Positions 8,541 to 17,584 of a DNA stretch of 64,000 nt are shown one piece after another. A program made the position numbers and the translations under genes. The DNA comes from Rhodothermales bacterium (GTDB lineage: Bacteria > Bacteroidota > Rhodothermia > Rhodothermales > JAHQVL01): positions 13,846 through 77,845 of the forward strand of contig JAWKNW010000027.1 of assembly GCA_041391505.1 (NCBI GenBank), in the 5' to 3' direction. Each line of letters opens with the position of its first letter. Positions within the stretch are counted from its first letter, which is position 1. The notes beneath the pieces were generated by a model. The model searched no databases. It worked only from the letters and a program-made list of their open reading frames with translations, and was not told the DNA's origin.

Positions 8541-9607
8541 TGCGGAAAAAGCTCTTGTATGCGTCCATACCCGTCGCCCTGCTCCTGCTCGGAGCCGCCG
8601 CGTTCGGTTACTGGGTGGTTTTCGGAACCAATACGCCGGCCTTCGAGGGCGAGCGCAGCGTCAAGATCCCGCCGGGGTCTTCGTTCGAGGCGGCGCAGGA
8701 TTCGCTCGTCGCCGCCGGCCTGCTGGAACGCCCGTGGAGTTTTTCGATGATGGCGTCCGCCACCGGCTGGGGTGACCAGATCAAGGCCGGCCACTACCAG
8801 TTCGCGTCGGGCAAGTCGAACCGCGATCTGCTTGATGTGCTTCGGCGCGGCCTGCAGGCTCCCGTGCGCATCACGGTACCGCCGGGCTCCCGCCCCCGGA
8901 TCGTGGCCGAGGCCATCGCCGGCCGCATGAACTTTCCGCCGGAAGACTTTCTCGCCGCCCTGTCCGATTCGTCGCTCGCGGCCGAACTGGGTACGGATAC
9001 GACCCGTCTGTTCAGCTACATGCTGCCGGAAACGTACTTCGTGTACTGGTTGACCGACGCCCGCGCGGTCGTCAAGAAGATCAAGGGCGAGTTCGATCAG
9101 TTTTTTACGGCGGAGATGCGCGCGGCGGCGGAGAAGCGAAACCTGTCCGTCGACGATGTCCTGACCGTCGCGTCGATCGTCGAGTGGGAAACCAACCACG
9201 ACCCTGAAAAGCCCCGCATCGCGGGCGTCTACCTCAACCGGCTGCGCGATGGATGGCGTCTCGATGCGGATCCCACCATCCAGTATGCCCTGCTGCAGCT
9301 CGAAGGGCAGCGACGCCGGCTCTTTTTCAAGGATTACCAGCTCAACCACCCCTACAACACCTACAAATACCGGGGACTGCCGCCGGGGCCCATCAATAAC
9401 CCGTCACGCACGTCCATCGAGGCGGTCGTCCATCCTGAGGCCCACAAATTCATGTTCTTCGTGGCCCTGGGCGACGGCACCCACACCTTCACCCGCACCA
9501 TGAGCGAGCATCGACGCGCCTCGCAGGAATTCTACAACCTGATGCGCAATCGACGCCGGCAGCAGGCCGCCGAGCAACAGGCCCTGGAAAGCTCGGGTAA
9601 GGATTAG
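8540..9607 (+). CDS. mltG: Endolytic transglycosylase MltG
   Basis: 355 residues. An N-terminal membrane anchor (IPVALLLLGAAAFGYWVVF) precedes a LysM-like region and the YceG catalytic domain. The catalytic Glu lies in VASIVEWETN (about Glu215), followed by IAGVYLNRL, DADPTIQYAL, NTYKYRGLPPGPINNP and a final FTRTMSEH. MltG cuts nascent glycan strands near the inner membrane and is thought to set strand length. ATG 8540 overlaps the stop of the chorismate mutase by one base, implying translational coupling; a GTG one codon earlier is also in frame. Confidence 0.94.
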   Translation: MRKKLLYASIPVALLLLGAAAFGYWVVFGTNTPAFEGERSVKIPPGSSFEAAQDSLVAAGLLERPWSFSMMASATGWGDQIKAGHYQFASGKSNRDLLDVLRRGLQAPVRITVPPGSRPRIVAEAIAGRMNFPPEDFLAALSDSSLAAELGTDTTRLFSYMLPETYFVYWLTDARAVVKKIKGEFDQFFTAEMRAAAEKRNLSVDDVLTVASIVEWETNHDPEKPRIAGVYLNRLRDGWRLDADPTIQYALLQLEGQRRRLFFKDYQLNHPYNTYKYRGLPPGPINNPSRTSIEAVVHPEAHKFMFFVALGDGTHTFTRTMSEHRRASQEFYNLMRNRRRQQAAEQQALESSGKD

Positions 9608-9684
9608 GGTTCAATGTTCAAGGCTCAAGGTTCAAGGGCCATACATCCCTCGAACCTTGAGCCTTGAACATTGAACCTCAAACC
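9608..9684. repeat. Near-perfect heptad inverted repeat exactly filling a convergent gap
   Basis: Left arm: GGTTCAA TGTTCAA GGCTCAA GGTTCAA (9608-9635). Right arm: TCGAACC TTGAGCC TTGAACA TTGAACC TCAAACC (9650-9684). The arms can pair over nearly 30 bp. The element starts on the base after the mltG stop and ends on the base before the stop of the convergent outer-membrane gene. It could work as a bidirectional transcription end, although neither side carries a U-tract. Confidence 0.85.
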
Positions 9685-11250
9685 CTACAGCAGAATGTTC
9701 AGGCCCACCATGAACTGGTCGCGCTTGACGATTTCCTGCACGGTGTAGTCGACGAAGTCGGGCAGGTACTGGTCGTCCTGGCGCTCGCGCATCCAGCCGA
9801 AGTCGATCTCCAGCTTGTCGGAGAAGCGGTAGCCGAAGCCGGCGGAGATATAGGTTTTGCTGCGATCGATCGTGCCGGCGTCGGCGTTACGGATGCCGGG
9901 ATCGATCGGATCCGGGTAAAACGCCACCCCGCCGCGAACCCTGAACGCATCAAACTGATACTCGAGTCCGACACGGGTATTGAGCACGGGCTGGAAGTTG
10001 TCGCGGATCGTCCGGTTCAGCTCCTGGAAATAATCCTGATCCAGCGAGGCGTCCATCTCCAGCTGCGACCAGTCCACGAATTCGACGTCGCCGAGGATAT
10101 TGAAGCCCGCATTCGAATAGCTCAGGCCGGCGCCAAAGCGCCACGGCGTCCTGATTTCGTACTCGAACGTGCCGCGGCCGATGTCGCCGGGCTGGCCGCC
10201 GTACGACAGGGAGCCGCCGTTGTCGAAATCGGTGGTGATGATGGTGTCGAAGTCTTCGTCGACCCGGTAGAAGGTCGGCGTCTCCAGCGTGAGGCCGACA
10301 CGCATGCCCGAGCCGGCGTCCGCCGACACGCCGAGCCGGAGGTTGGCGCCGAGCAGGTCGGACTTGAAGCGCTCATTATACGTGACCCGATCGAAACCGC
10401 TGAAGGCCCGATCGCCGTCGAGGACGACATACAGATCTTCCGTGTTCTCGCCGTTGACATCGTACTCCTCGAAGAGGCTGTCGAACTCGTACGTGCCGAA
10501 GGAGAAGTTGAGGCCGACGCCGACCATGACGCCCCTCGCCGCCTCCATCGCGCCGCCGAAGCTGAGCTCTTTCAGGGTGCCTTCCTGGAGCACGTCGCCC
10601 GTCTGTTCGATCGTAGAGCCGGGATTCACGGCCTGATAGAAGAGGTCGTTCGGCGTGCCCACGTTTTCGCCCAGGAATTCGATGGCTCCGCCGAGATACG
10701 CGATTTCGGGGAGGTCCGCAAAAAAGCGGGGCGAGAAGACGCCGTTATCGTCGACCACCTCGAACTCATCGGAGAAAGGCAGAAGGACATCGGTGATCGA
10801 CCCGTCGCCGTTCAGTCCGGTGAAGCCGAGCGAACGATCGTAGGTCTGCGTCTGATGGAACGATGCGCCGATGACGAACGCGCCCTGGCGCGTCGGCATT
10901 TTGTAGAGCGCCGCGAGATTGCCCAGCCGCTGCTTGGTGAGGTCGTCCTCGAACGCATTGCCAAACCCGTTGCGATCGACCAGCGACTCATCCTTGGCCG
11001 ACAGGAAGCTGAGGCCGCCCGTGAACTGTGACTGACGCAGCCAGCCCAGGCCGGCCGGGTTGTTGTAGAACGCCGACACGTCGGCCAGGCCGCTGATGCC
11101 GGCCCCGGCCAGACCCAGCGAGCGGGGACCGATGGCCGGGCTGCGCTGGGTGAACAGGAGTGCATCCTCCGCGGTTTGCGCGGCGGCGGGCCGCGCCATG
11201 CCGGCGGCGGCCACGAAGAAAAGGATCGCTACGGCGCGGAGTGACCACAT
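9685..11250 (-). CDS. OmpP1/FadL-type outer-membrane protein
   Basis: 521 residues from ATG 11250 (MWSLRAVAILFFVAAAGMARP), which begins a signal peptide; an in-frame start at 11304 adds 18 residues. After the signal comes the FadL-family N-terminal hatch pattern (SLGLAGAGISGLADVSAFYNNPAGLGW), then amphipathic strands through to the C-terminal FMVGLNILL. FadL homologues are outer-membrane channels for long-chain fatty acids and other hydrophobic compounds. The PNPAG-like hatch and overall length support this, and the substrate cannot be read from sequence. It is convergent with mltG across the heptad repeat. Confidence 0.85.
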   Translation of the reverse strand: MWSLRAVAILFFVAAAGMARPAAAQTAEDALLFTQRSPAIGPRSLGLAGAGISGLADVSAFYNNPAGLGWLRQSQFTGGLSFLSAKDESLVDRNGFGNAFEDDLTKQRLGNLAALYKMPTRQGAFVIGASFHQTQTYDRSLGFTGLNGDGSITDVLLPFSDEFEVVDDNGVFSPRFFADLPEIAYLGGAIEFLGENVGTPNDLFYQAVNPGSTIEQTGDVLQEGTLKELSFGGAMEAARGVMVGVGLNFSFGTYEFDSLFEEYDVNGENTEDLYVVLDGDRAFSGFDRVTYNERFKSDLLGANLRLGVSADAGSGMRVGLTLETPTFYRVDEDFDTIITTDFDNGGSLSYGGQPGDIGRGTFEYEIRTPWRFGAGLSYSNAGFNILGDVEFVDWSQLEMDASLDQDYFQELNRTIRDNFQPVLNTRVGLEYQFDAFRVRGGVAFYPDPIDPGIRNADAGTIDRSKTYISAGFGYRFSDKLEIDFGWMRERQDDQYLPDFVDYTVQEIVKRDQFMVGLNILL

Positions 11251-11350
11251 ACTGTACAACCGATGCACTCGCTCAATTCGGGTGGTACGTACTGCGTGTG
11301 CCATGAACGTATAACAGGTTTGTTCAGTAAACTGAGGTGGGATAAGGGTA

Positions 11351-11381
11351 CAGAAAAGGCCCGCGCATCAGCACGGGCCTT
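11351..11381 (-). terminator. Intrinsic terminator after the Tyr-rich lipoprotein gene
   Basis: On the minus strand, AAGGCCCG and CGGGCCTT form an 8-bp stem with a 10-nt loop, followed by TTTTC. It lies about 56 bp past the stop at 11437. Confidence 0.75.
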
Positions 11382-11436
11382 ACCCGGCTCAACATACGTT
11401 GATCGTTTTCAAAGGAGGTGGAGTACGGCGCGGTGC

Positions 11437-12903
11437 CTAGTTATTACCGCGCCGGCTCGACGAGCGAGAGCTTCCCGAGCTGCTGCTGGAGCTCCCGCGG
11501 CTGCCGCCCGAGCTCGACGAGGAGCGGCCGGCCGAGGACGAACCTCCCGAAGAGCGACTGGGCGAAGCGCTCGATCCCGAAGAGGAACGCGTCGGAGCGG
11601 AACGGGCGCCCGATGAGGGCGACGATGAACGGCTCGGCGAAGCGCTCGATCCCGAAGAAGAACGCGTCGGGGCGGAACGGGCGCCCGATGAGGGCGACGA
11701 CGAACGGCTCGGCGAGGCGCTCGATCCCGAAGAAGAACGCGTCGGGGCCGACCGCGTCGTCGAAGAACCGGAGGAAGAACCCGAGGAAGACGGCCGTCTG
11801 TATTCGTCGCTGCCCGAGCGCGTCGTGCCGCGGGACGACGGCGACGAACTGCCCGACGATCCGCGGACGGTGCCCGAATCCTCATTGGAACGGGTCGATC
11901 CGGAGGAACGCGTGCTGCTGCCCGAGCGCGAGCTGGCGCCATTGGAGACGTCCCGGCTGCCGCTGGAGCTGCCCGAACGCGTCGTCGTGCGCGTCGACGG
12001 GCTGCCGCTGTCGCCCGAACGCGTCGAGGCGCCGGAGCTCGACCGGGTCGTCGAGCGCGTGGACGGGCTGCTATCGCCCGAGCGCGTCGTCGTGCGCGAG
12101 GACGGGCTGCTGTCGCCCGAACGCGTCGTCGTGCGCGTCGAGGCGCCCGAACTGGACCGCGTGGTCGAGCGCGTCGTCATATCGTCATCGGTGCGCGTCG
12201 TCGTGCGGGTGGTGCCCCGCGACGAGGCGCCCGTGCCGGAACCGGTGCGGGTTACGGTGCGCCGGCCCATGTCGCCGCTGTCGCGCAATCCGCTGCGGCC
12301 GTTTTCGCCGTACAACCCGGTCGTGCGCCGGCCCGCCGTCAGCAGGCTGCCCCGGCCCGTGGTGGAGCCGCGCGGCGTGTAGTCGCGACCGCTGTACGTG
12401 CCGTGGGCGTAATAGGGCGGGTAGTAGCCGCCACCCCAGTAGCCGCCGTATCCGTGACCGCCATAGCCATAACGGCCGTAATTCCAGGGCGAATACCAGT
12501 AGGAGGAATAGCCCCAGCCGCCGCCGTACCAGGGATCGTAATAGCCTGAGTACCACGGATCATAGTAGAAACCGAGCCCGAACGTATAACGCGGCCCGTA
12601 AAAGGGATCGTAATACCCGTTGGAGTACCACGGATCGTAGTAGAACCGGCTGAAGTAGCGGCTGTAGTAGACCGGCTCGTAATAGGTGTAATAGTCGTCG
12701 TCTTCGTAATAATGCCGCTCGACGACCGTGCCGTCATCGTATTCCTCGACATCGACGTGCGCCGGGCGACGTGCATACTCATCATAATCCGTCGCGGCGA
12801 ACTGCGTATAGCAGCCGGTGAGACCGACGAGCAGCGCCCCGAGGGCCACCATGCCGGCGGCATGTCTTGCGGGGCGGCGGAGTGATGTGGAATCGGATTT
12901 CAT
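11437..12903 (-). CDS. Lipoprotein with Tyr/Asp-rich region and Ser/Arg/Thr-rich repetitive tail
   Basis: 488 residues from ATG 12903 (MKSDSTSLRRPARH), with AAAGG 8 nt upstream; an earlier in-frame start lacks support. ALLVGLTGC is a lipobox, so the protein is a lipoprotein. Residues about 45-180 are extremely rich in Tyr, Asp and Gly (FYYDPWYSGYYDPWYGGGW). The C-terminal 300 residues are Ser/Thr/Arg/Gly-rich and probably disordered, with a 25-residue unit repeated about 2.7 times near the end. No catalytic domain is visible and I do not recognise the family. The Arg/Ser composition suggests binding to anionic polymers, which is inference only. Confidence 0.8.
   Translation of the reverse strand: MKSDSTSLRRPARHAAGMVALGALLVGLTGCYTQFAATDYDEYARRPAHVDVEEYDDGTVVERHYYEDDDYYTYYEPVYYSRYFSRFYYDPWYSNGYYDPFYGPRYTFGLGFYYDPWYSGYYDPWYGGGWGYSSYWYSPWNYGRYGYGGHGYGGYWGGGYYPPYYAHGTYSGRDYTPRGSTTGRGSLLTAGRRTTGLYGENGRSGLRDSGDMGRRTVTRTGSGTGASSRGTTRTTTRTDDDMTTRSTTRSSSGASTRTTTRSGDSSPSSRTTTRSGDSSPSTRSTTRSSSGASTRSGDSGSPSTRTTTRSGSSSGSRDVSNGASSRSGSSTRSSGSTRSNEDSGTVRGSSGSSSPSSRGTTRSGSDEYRRPSSSGSSSGSSTTRSAPTRSSSGSSASPSRSSSPSSGARSAPTRSSSGSSASPSRSSSPSSGARSAPTRSSSGSSASPSRSSGGSSSAGRSSSSSGGSRGSSSSSSGSSRSSSRRGNN
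11550..11765 (-). repeat. 75-bp coding tandem repeat (about 2.7 copies)
   Basis: GATCCCGAAGA recurs at 11573, 11648 and 11723, an exact 75-bp spacing. It encodes a 25-residue Ser-Gly-Ala-Arg unit (SAPTRSSSGSSASPSR core) in the lipoprotein tail. The copies are nearly identical at DNA level, which suggests recent expansion or active length variation. Confidence 0.85.
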
Positions 12904-13250
12904 GACAACACCTTTGTGTGTTTGGGCGGCCAGCGCAACCTGCGGATCGGATCCGCGCAATGAGGTTCGAACTGGATACAAGGTAAGTACCTGTGTTGAG
13001 GGTGTGAGTTTCGCCCGTCTGGCGCGCGTGCCGTTAGCCATCGTATCGAAACACCATGCAACCGTATCAAGTTCTAGGGTCGCTTCCAGCCTGCCGACGC
13101 GACCCGGTTGTGGATCGGGGTTCGTGGACGTTGAAGCTACCTATTTGCCTGACAAATACCAGTCCTTTTCGAAGAAACCGCTTTTACAGCCTCGTTTAGC
13201 CGGCATTCCCATCCGGGGCTGTACTGGATTAACATCAATGAGTGTATACA
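12904..13250. other. Divergent intergenic region, lipoprotein gene / proS
   Basis: 347 bp between the lipoprotein start (minus) and proS (plus). It must hold both promoters. It is visibly more AT-rich near proS. I could not assign a convincing -33/-7 pair, hairpin or RNA gene. Confidence 0.5.
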
Positions 13251-14723
13251 ATGGCTGACGTTATCACGCCGCGCATCGAGGATTACGCCCAATGGTATAT
13301 CGACGTGGTACGTCGCGCCAAGCTCGCCGACTATTCGCCGGTGCGCGGTTCGATGATCATCCGCCCCAACGGGTTTGCGCTCTGGGAGCGGCTGCGGGAT
13401 GAACTCGACGGTATGTTAAAGGAGACGGGGCATGAAAACGCCTACTTTCCGCTCTTCATCCCTCAGTCTTTTCTCGCCCGGGAGGCGCAGCACGTCGAGG
13501 GCTTTGCCAAGGAGTGCGCCGTCGTCACCCATTCCCGTCTGAAAATGGCGGAAGATGGGTCGGGGCTGATCGTCGATCCGGACGCCGCGCTCGAAGAAAA
13601 CCTGGTGGTTCGCCCCACGAGCGAGACCATCATCTGGGACACCTACAGCAAATGGATCCAGTCCTGGCGCGACCTCCCGATCCTGATCAACCAGTGGGCC
13701 AACGTGGTCCGTTGGGAGATGCGGACGCGCCTCTTCCTCCGCACCATGGAATTCCTCTGGCAGGAGGGCCACACCGCGCACGCCACCCGCGACGAGGCCA
13801 TGGCGGAGACGCGGCTGATTCTGGATATCTATGCCCGCCTCGCCGAAGAGTATATGGCGATGCCGGTCATCAAAGGCATCAAGACGGCCAGCGAACGCTT
13901 CGCCGGCGCCGAAGAGACGTTCTGCATCGAGGCCCTCATGCAGGACGGCAAGGCGCTCCAGGCCGGCACGAGCCACTTTCTCGGCCAGAACTTCGCGCGC
14001 GCGTTCAACTGCCAGTTCCAGAACAAGGACAACCAGCTCGAATACGTCTGGGCCTCGTCCTGGGGCGTTTCGACGCGGCTCATCGGCGGCATCATCATGA
14101 CGCATTCGGACGATCAGGGGCTCGTCCTGCCGCCCCGGCTCGCACCGACACAGGTCGTCATCGTGCCGATCCCGCGCAAGGGGCAGGAAACGGAGATCCT
14201 GGAAGCGGCCGAGCGCCTCACGCGCGCGCTGAAGGCTGCCGGCGTGGCCGTCAAGCTGGACGCCAGCGAGGCACAGCGCCCGGGTTGGAAATTCAGCGAA
14301 TATGAAGTGCAGGGCGTGCCGATCCGGCTGGCGATCGGCGCACGCGACGTCGAAAACGGCGTCGTCGAGATGGCCCGGCGCGATACGTTCGAGAAAACGT
14401 CCGTCCCCCAGGACGGCCTCGTCGCCATCGTCCAGCAAACCCTCGACGCCATCCAGAAAAACCTGTTCGAGCGCGCGCTCGCGTATCAGCGGGACATGAC
14501 GACGCGGGTGGACAGCTACGGCGACTTCAAGGAGGTGCTCGAATCGAAGGGCGGCTTCCTCTCCGCCCACTGGGACGGCACCGCTGAAACCGAGGCGCGC
14601 ATCAAGGAAGAAACCAGGGCGACGATCCGGTGCATCCCGCTGGATCAGGAACGCGAAGACGGGGTCGACCTGCTGACCGGCAAGCCGTCGCAAGGCCGGG
14701 TGCTTTTTGCGAAAGCGTATTGA
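13251..14723 (+). CDS. proS: Prolyl-tRNA synthetase, archaeal/eukaryotic-like short type
   Basis: 490 residues from ATG 13251; a GTG nine bases earlier is also in frame. The N-terminus (DYAQWYIDVVRRAKLADYSPVRG) and the class II motifs are clear: motif 1 near MIIRPNGFALWERLRDEL, motif 2 RWEMRTRLFLRTMEFLWQEG, motif 3 SWGVSTRLIGGIIMTHSDDQ. It lacks the 180-residue editing insertion of the long bacterial type, so it belongs to the short archaeal/eukaryotic-like ProS common in Bacteroidota. It charges tRNA-Pro. The C-terminal zinc-like domain is present but poor in Cys. Confidence 0.95.
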   Translation: MADVITPRIEDYAQWYIDVVRRAKLADYSPVRGSMIIRPNGFALWERLRDELDGMLKETGHENAYFPLFIPQSFLAREAQHVEGFAKECAVVTHSRLKMAEDGSGLIVDPDAALEENLVVRPTSETIIWDTYSKWIQSWRDLPILINQWANVVRWEMRTRLFLRTMEFLWQEGHTAHATRDEAMAETRLILDIYARLAEEYMAMPVIKGIKTASERFAGAEETFCIEALMQDGKALQAGTSHFLGQNFARAFNCQFQNKDNQLEYVWASSWGVSTRLIGGIIMTHSDDQGLVLPPRLAPTQVVIVPIPRKGQETEILEAAERLTRALKAAGVAVKLDASEAQRPGWKFSEYEVQGVPIRLAIGARDVENGVVEMARRDTFEKTSVPQDGLVAIVQQTLDAIQKNLFERALAYQRDMTTRVDSYGDFKEVLESKGGFLSAHWDGTAETEARIKEETRATIRCIPLDQEREDGVDLLTGKPSQGRVLFAKAY

Positions 14724-14760
14724 AGACACACATCGAAAAAAGCCCCTCCCCCGTGAACTA

Positions 14761-14774
14761 TCGAACCTCGAACC
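14761..14774. repeat. Short heptad repeat (TCGAACC x2) between convergent genes
   Basis: Two TCGAACC units sit in the 54-bp gap between the proS stop and the LRR protein stop. This is the shortest member of the heptad family at 2402, 9608 and 50054. Confidence 0.55.
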
Positions 14775-14777
14775 CCG

Positions 14778-17480
14778 TCAGGGCCGTCCCTTGACGAGCA
14801 TGCCCGCTTCGGTCGGCCCCCCGGCGTCGAGCCGGTAGAGATACAGGCCGGCCGGCAGGGCGCTCCCGTCGACGGGGAAGGCATGACGGCCCGGGGCAAG
14901 CGGGCCGTTCCAGATCGTGGCGACTTCACGCCCCAGCACGTCGTAGAGCGCCAGCCGCGCAACGGCCGTTTCCGCCAGGTCGAACGCGATCGTCGCCTCG
15001 CGGGCGAACGGATTGGGGTAGGCGGAGAGGGCCGGCGCACCCCGCGGCCGGTCTCCGGGGTCCCGGATGCCCGTCGCGCCCGGGTCGACGATGACGACGC
15101 GCGCGGTGCCGGCGACATCCCCGGCCAGGTTCTCCACGCGCACGTCGAATATGCCAAAGGCCTCGCCGGCGACAAAAAAGCCCGTCGAGTCGATCGTGCC
15201 CCCCTCGGCGCTCCAGCGCGGCGTGAACCGGAGCGCGCCATCACGCTGGTCGAATCCCGCCGCCGCAAAAACCAGGGAGTCGCCGGGCGATACCACGACC
15301 GAATCCGGCAGGACGTCGATCCGGGTCAACATCACATCGGCGGTCACGGGGGCGCTGACGAGGGTCAGCCCCGGCACGCCGGGATTGGTGACCGCGCACT
15401 GGACGACATCGGCGTTCACGTCCCCATCCAGCAGCAGCGCCGGCGCGGTGGCCCCCGCCAGCGCCGTCGCGCTCCGATACCACTGATAGGCGTTGCCATC
15501 CCCGCCGACCGCGACGGCGATGCGGGTGCCCTCCTCGATCCGATCCACGACCGGATCGACCTGCTGCTGCGGCGCGTAGAGAAAGCTGGCGCCGGCGGCC
15601 AGGGGAACGTTCGGCTGCAGGTCCTCGAACGTGAGCCGGTTCGCGCGGACATCGAGCAGATCCAGACCCGTCATGCCGGTCAGCACGGGCAGCTCCTCGA
15701 TGCGATTGCCGGCCAGGGTGAAGCGCACCATCTGGGAAAGGGCGTTAAAGCCTTCGGGTACGGCACCGGAGAGCTGGTTGCCATCCAGGCTCAAGACCTC
15801 CAGGCTCGCCTGCCGCGACAGGCTTTCGGGGATGCGGCCCGTCAGTTCATTATTGTCCAGAAACACCTGCAACAGCGCCGGCGGTTCGCCGATGGCCTCC
15901 GGAATGTCGCCGCTCAACCGGTTGCTGCCGAAATCGAGATACAGCAGGCTGCGCAGCCCGCCGAGGGTCGACGGAATGGGGCCCTCGAGGCGATTCTGCC
16001 AGAGACTCACCAGTTGCAGGGACGGCGCCTCGCCGAGCCCCTCGGGAATGAATCCATCGAATTGATTCAGCCCCAGATTCAGCCAGTTCAGGAGTTGGAA
16101 CCGGCCGATCCACTCGGGAAGCGGGCCGCTGAGCCGGTTGTCCGCCAGATCGAGCTGGGTGAGCAATTGCATGGCGGCGAAATCCTCCGGAATGTTGCCG
16201 CCGAGCTGGTTGCCGTCGAGGTAGAGATACCGCATGCGCTGGGGCAGCCCGAGCCCGGCGGGGATGTCGCCGGTGAACGCATTGTCGCTCAGGTCGAGCA
16301 ATTCCAGCAATCCGAGCGATCCCAGCGAGGCCGGTATCGTGCCGGAAAACTGGTTATTGCGCAGGTTCATCTCCCGGATATTGATCGCAAACAGGCCCAG
16401 GTCGGGCGGGATCTCCCCGGAGAGCTTGTTGTCCTCGAGGTAAAGCCGCGTCAGGACCTGCATGCCGTAGATCGATTCGGTCAGCGGCCCCTCCACCCCC
16501 GTATTGGCGAGGTTCAGCGCGTTGAGCCGCTGCATCGCATACACGACGCCGGGAAAGGTGCCGTTCAGGGGGAGGTTGCGGAGGGATAGATTGGTCAGGT
16601 TGGTGAGTTGCTCGAACGACGCCGGCAGCGGCCCCTCCAGATCGTTATCCCCCAGAAAAAGCACCTCCAGCGTGGTTAGCTGACCCAGCGCCTCCGGCAC
16701 CGGACCGCTCAGGGCGTTCGTGTCGAGAAAAAGCTCCACCAGCGCCGGAAGCTGGCCGAGCGACTCGGGAACAGTCCCCGAGAGGGCGTTTTGATCCAGA
16801 TACAGGATGCGGAGCGCGCTGAGCTGCCCGAGGGCCGGCGGGATCGCGCCGGTAAACGCGTTATCGAACAGCCAGAGTTCTTCGAGCGCGGCGAGGTCAG
16901 CGAGCCCATCCGGAAGGCTGCCGCTCAGTTCGTTGCCCCAGAACCGGAGATTGACCAGCGCGCCCAGCTCGCCGATGGTGGCGGGCAGGGGGCCCGTGAG
17001 CGCATTGGCCGAAAGATCGAGCACGCGCAGCGAATCGAGCCCCGTCAGCGCCGCCGGCAGCGGGCCGGCGAGGTTGTTGCCGGACAGCACCAGTTCCGTC
17101 ACCCGACCCGACGTGTCCAGCGACACGCCCTTCCAGCCGGCGACCGGCCCCGCAAGCCAGCCTGTCCGGTCTGCCCAGTTCGCACCGCTGGTGGCCTCGT
17201 AGAGGGCGACGAGCGCGAGGGAGTCGGCCGGATCGGCCAGCGCGAAGGCCCTGGCGCGCCAGACCCCGAGGGGAGCGGGCTCGACCCGGCGGTCGTCCGC
17301 CGGCCGGCCGGCGTAGCCGGACGCCGCGCTGACGCGTCGGACTCCGGGCACGGGACGATCGAACCGGAGAGTCGGCGCATCGTGGAGACGGGGCGCCAGC
17401 GACTGAGCCGCGAGCGAGCCGGCCAGGGCATGCATCGACAGGATGGCCGCCAGGACGGCAAGACGCAACGGATGGGTCAT
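14778..17480 (-). CDS. Large secreted leucine-rich-repeat protein with T9SS sorting domain
   Basis: 900 residues from ATG 17480 (MTHPLRLAVLAAILSMHALAG, a signal peptide); the open frame continues upstream but would overlap the cyclase gene. After an N-terminal cap (LYEATSGANWADRTGWLAG) come about 20 plant-type LRRs of 23-24 residues (L..N.LSG.IP..LG.L..L), spanning about residues 90-620. One or two beta-sandwich domains follow, one ending in GTARVVIVDPG, then a type A sorting domain (LSAYPNPFAREATIAFDL ... ALPAGLYLYRLDAGG). It should be displayed or released by the T9SS and bind proteins or glycans. Ligand unknown. Confidence 0.9.
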   Translation of the reverse strand: MTHPLRLAVLAAILSMHALAGSLAAQSLAPRLHDAPTLRFDRPVPGVRRVSAASGYAGRPADDRRVEPAPLGVWRARAFALADPADSLALVALYEATSGANWADRTGWLAGPVAGWKGVSLDTSGRVTELVLSGNNLAGPLPAALTGLDSLRVLDLSANALTGPLPATIGELGALVNLRFWGNELSGSLPDGLADLAALEELWLFDNAFTGAIPPALGQLSALRILYLDQNALSGTVPESLGQLPALVELFLDTNALSGPVPEALGQLTTLEVLFLGDNDLEGPLPASFEQLTNLTNLSLRNLPLNGTFPGVVYAMQRLNALNLANTGVEGPLTESIYGMQVLTRLYLEDNKLSGEIPPDLGLFAINIREMNLRNNQFSGTIPASLGSLGLLELLDLSDNAFTGDIPAGLGLPQRMRYLYLDGNQLGGNIPEDFAAMQLLTQLDLADNRLSGPLPEWIGRFQLLNWLNLGLNQFDGFIPEGLGEAPSLQLVSLWQNRLEGPIPSTLGGLRSLLYLDFGSNRLSGDIPEAIGEPPALLQVFLDNNELTGRIPESLSRQASLEVLSLDGNQLSGAVPEGFNALSQMVRFTLAGNRIEELPVLTGMTGLDLLDVRANRLTFEDLQPNVPLAAGASFLYAPQQQVDPVVDRIEEGTRIAVAVGGDGNAYQWYRSATALAGATAPALLLDGDVNADVVQCAVTNPGVPGLTLVSAPVTADVMLTRIDVLPDSVVVSPGDSLVFAAAGFDQRDGALRFTPRWSAEGGTIDSTGFFVAGEAFGIFDVRVENLAGDVAGTARVVIVDPGATGIRDPGDRPRGAPALSAYPNPFAREATIAFDLAETAVARLALYDVLGREVATIWNGPLAPGRHAFPVDGSALPAGLYLYRLDAGGPTEAGMLVKGRP

Positions 17481-17584
17481 GGAGAAACCAGGGATAGACC
17501 GTGAGCGATTCGAATCCAGCATGCCCCAAGATCCGATCCCCGATCGTTGCGGACAAGGCAAATCGACGACCGGCCGGCCGGAGG

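Noticed and set aside
9685..11250. PorV, the T9SS shuttle protein
   Set aside because: The length (521 aa) and hatch pattern fit OmpP1/FadL; the PorV-specific short length was not seen.
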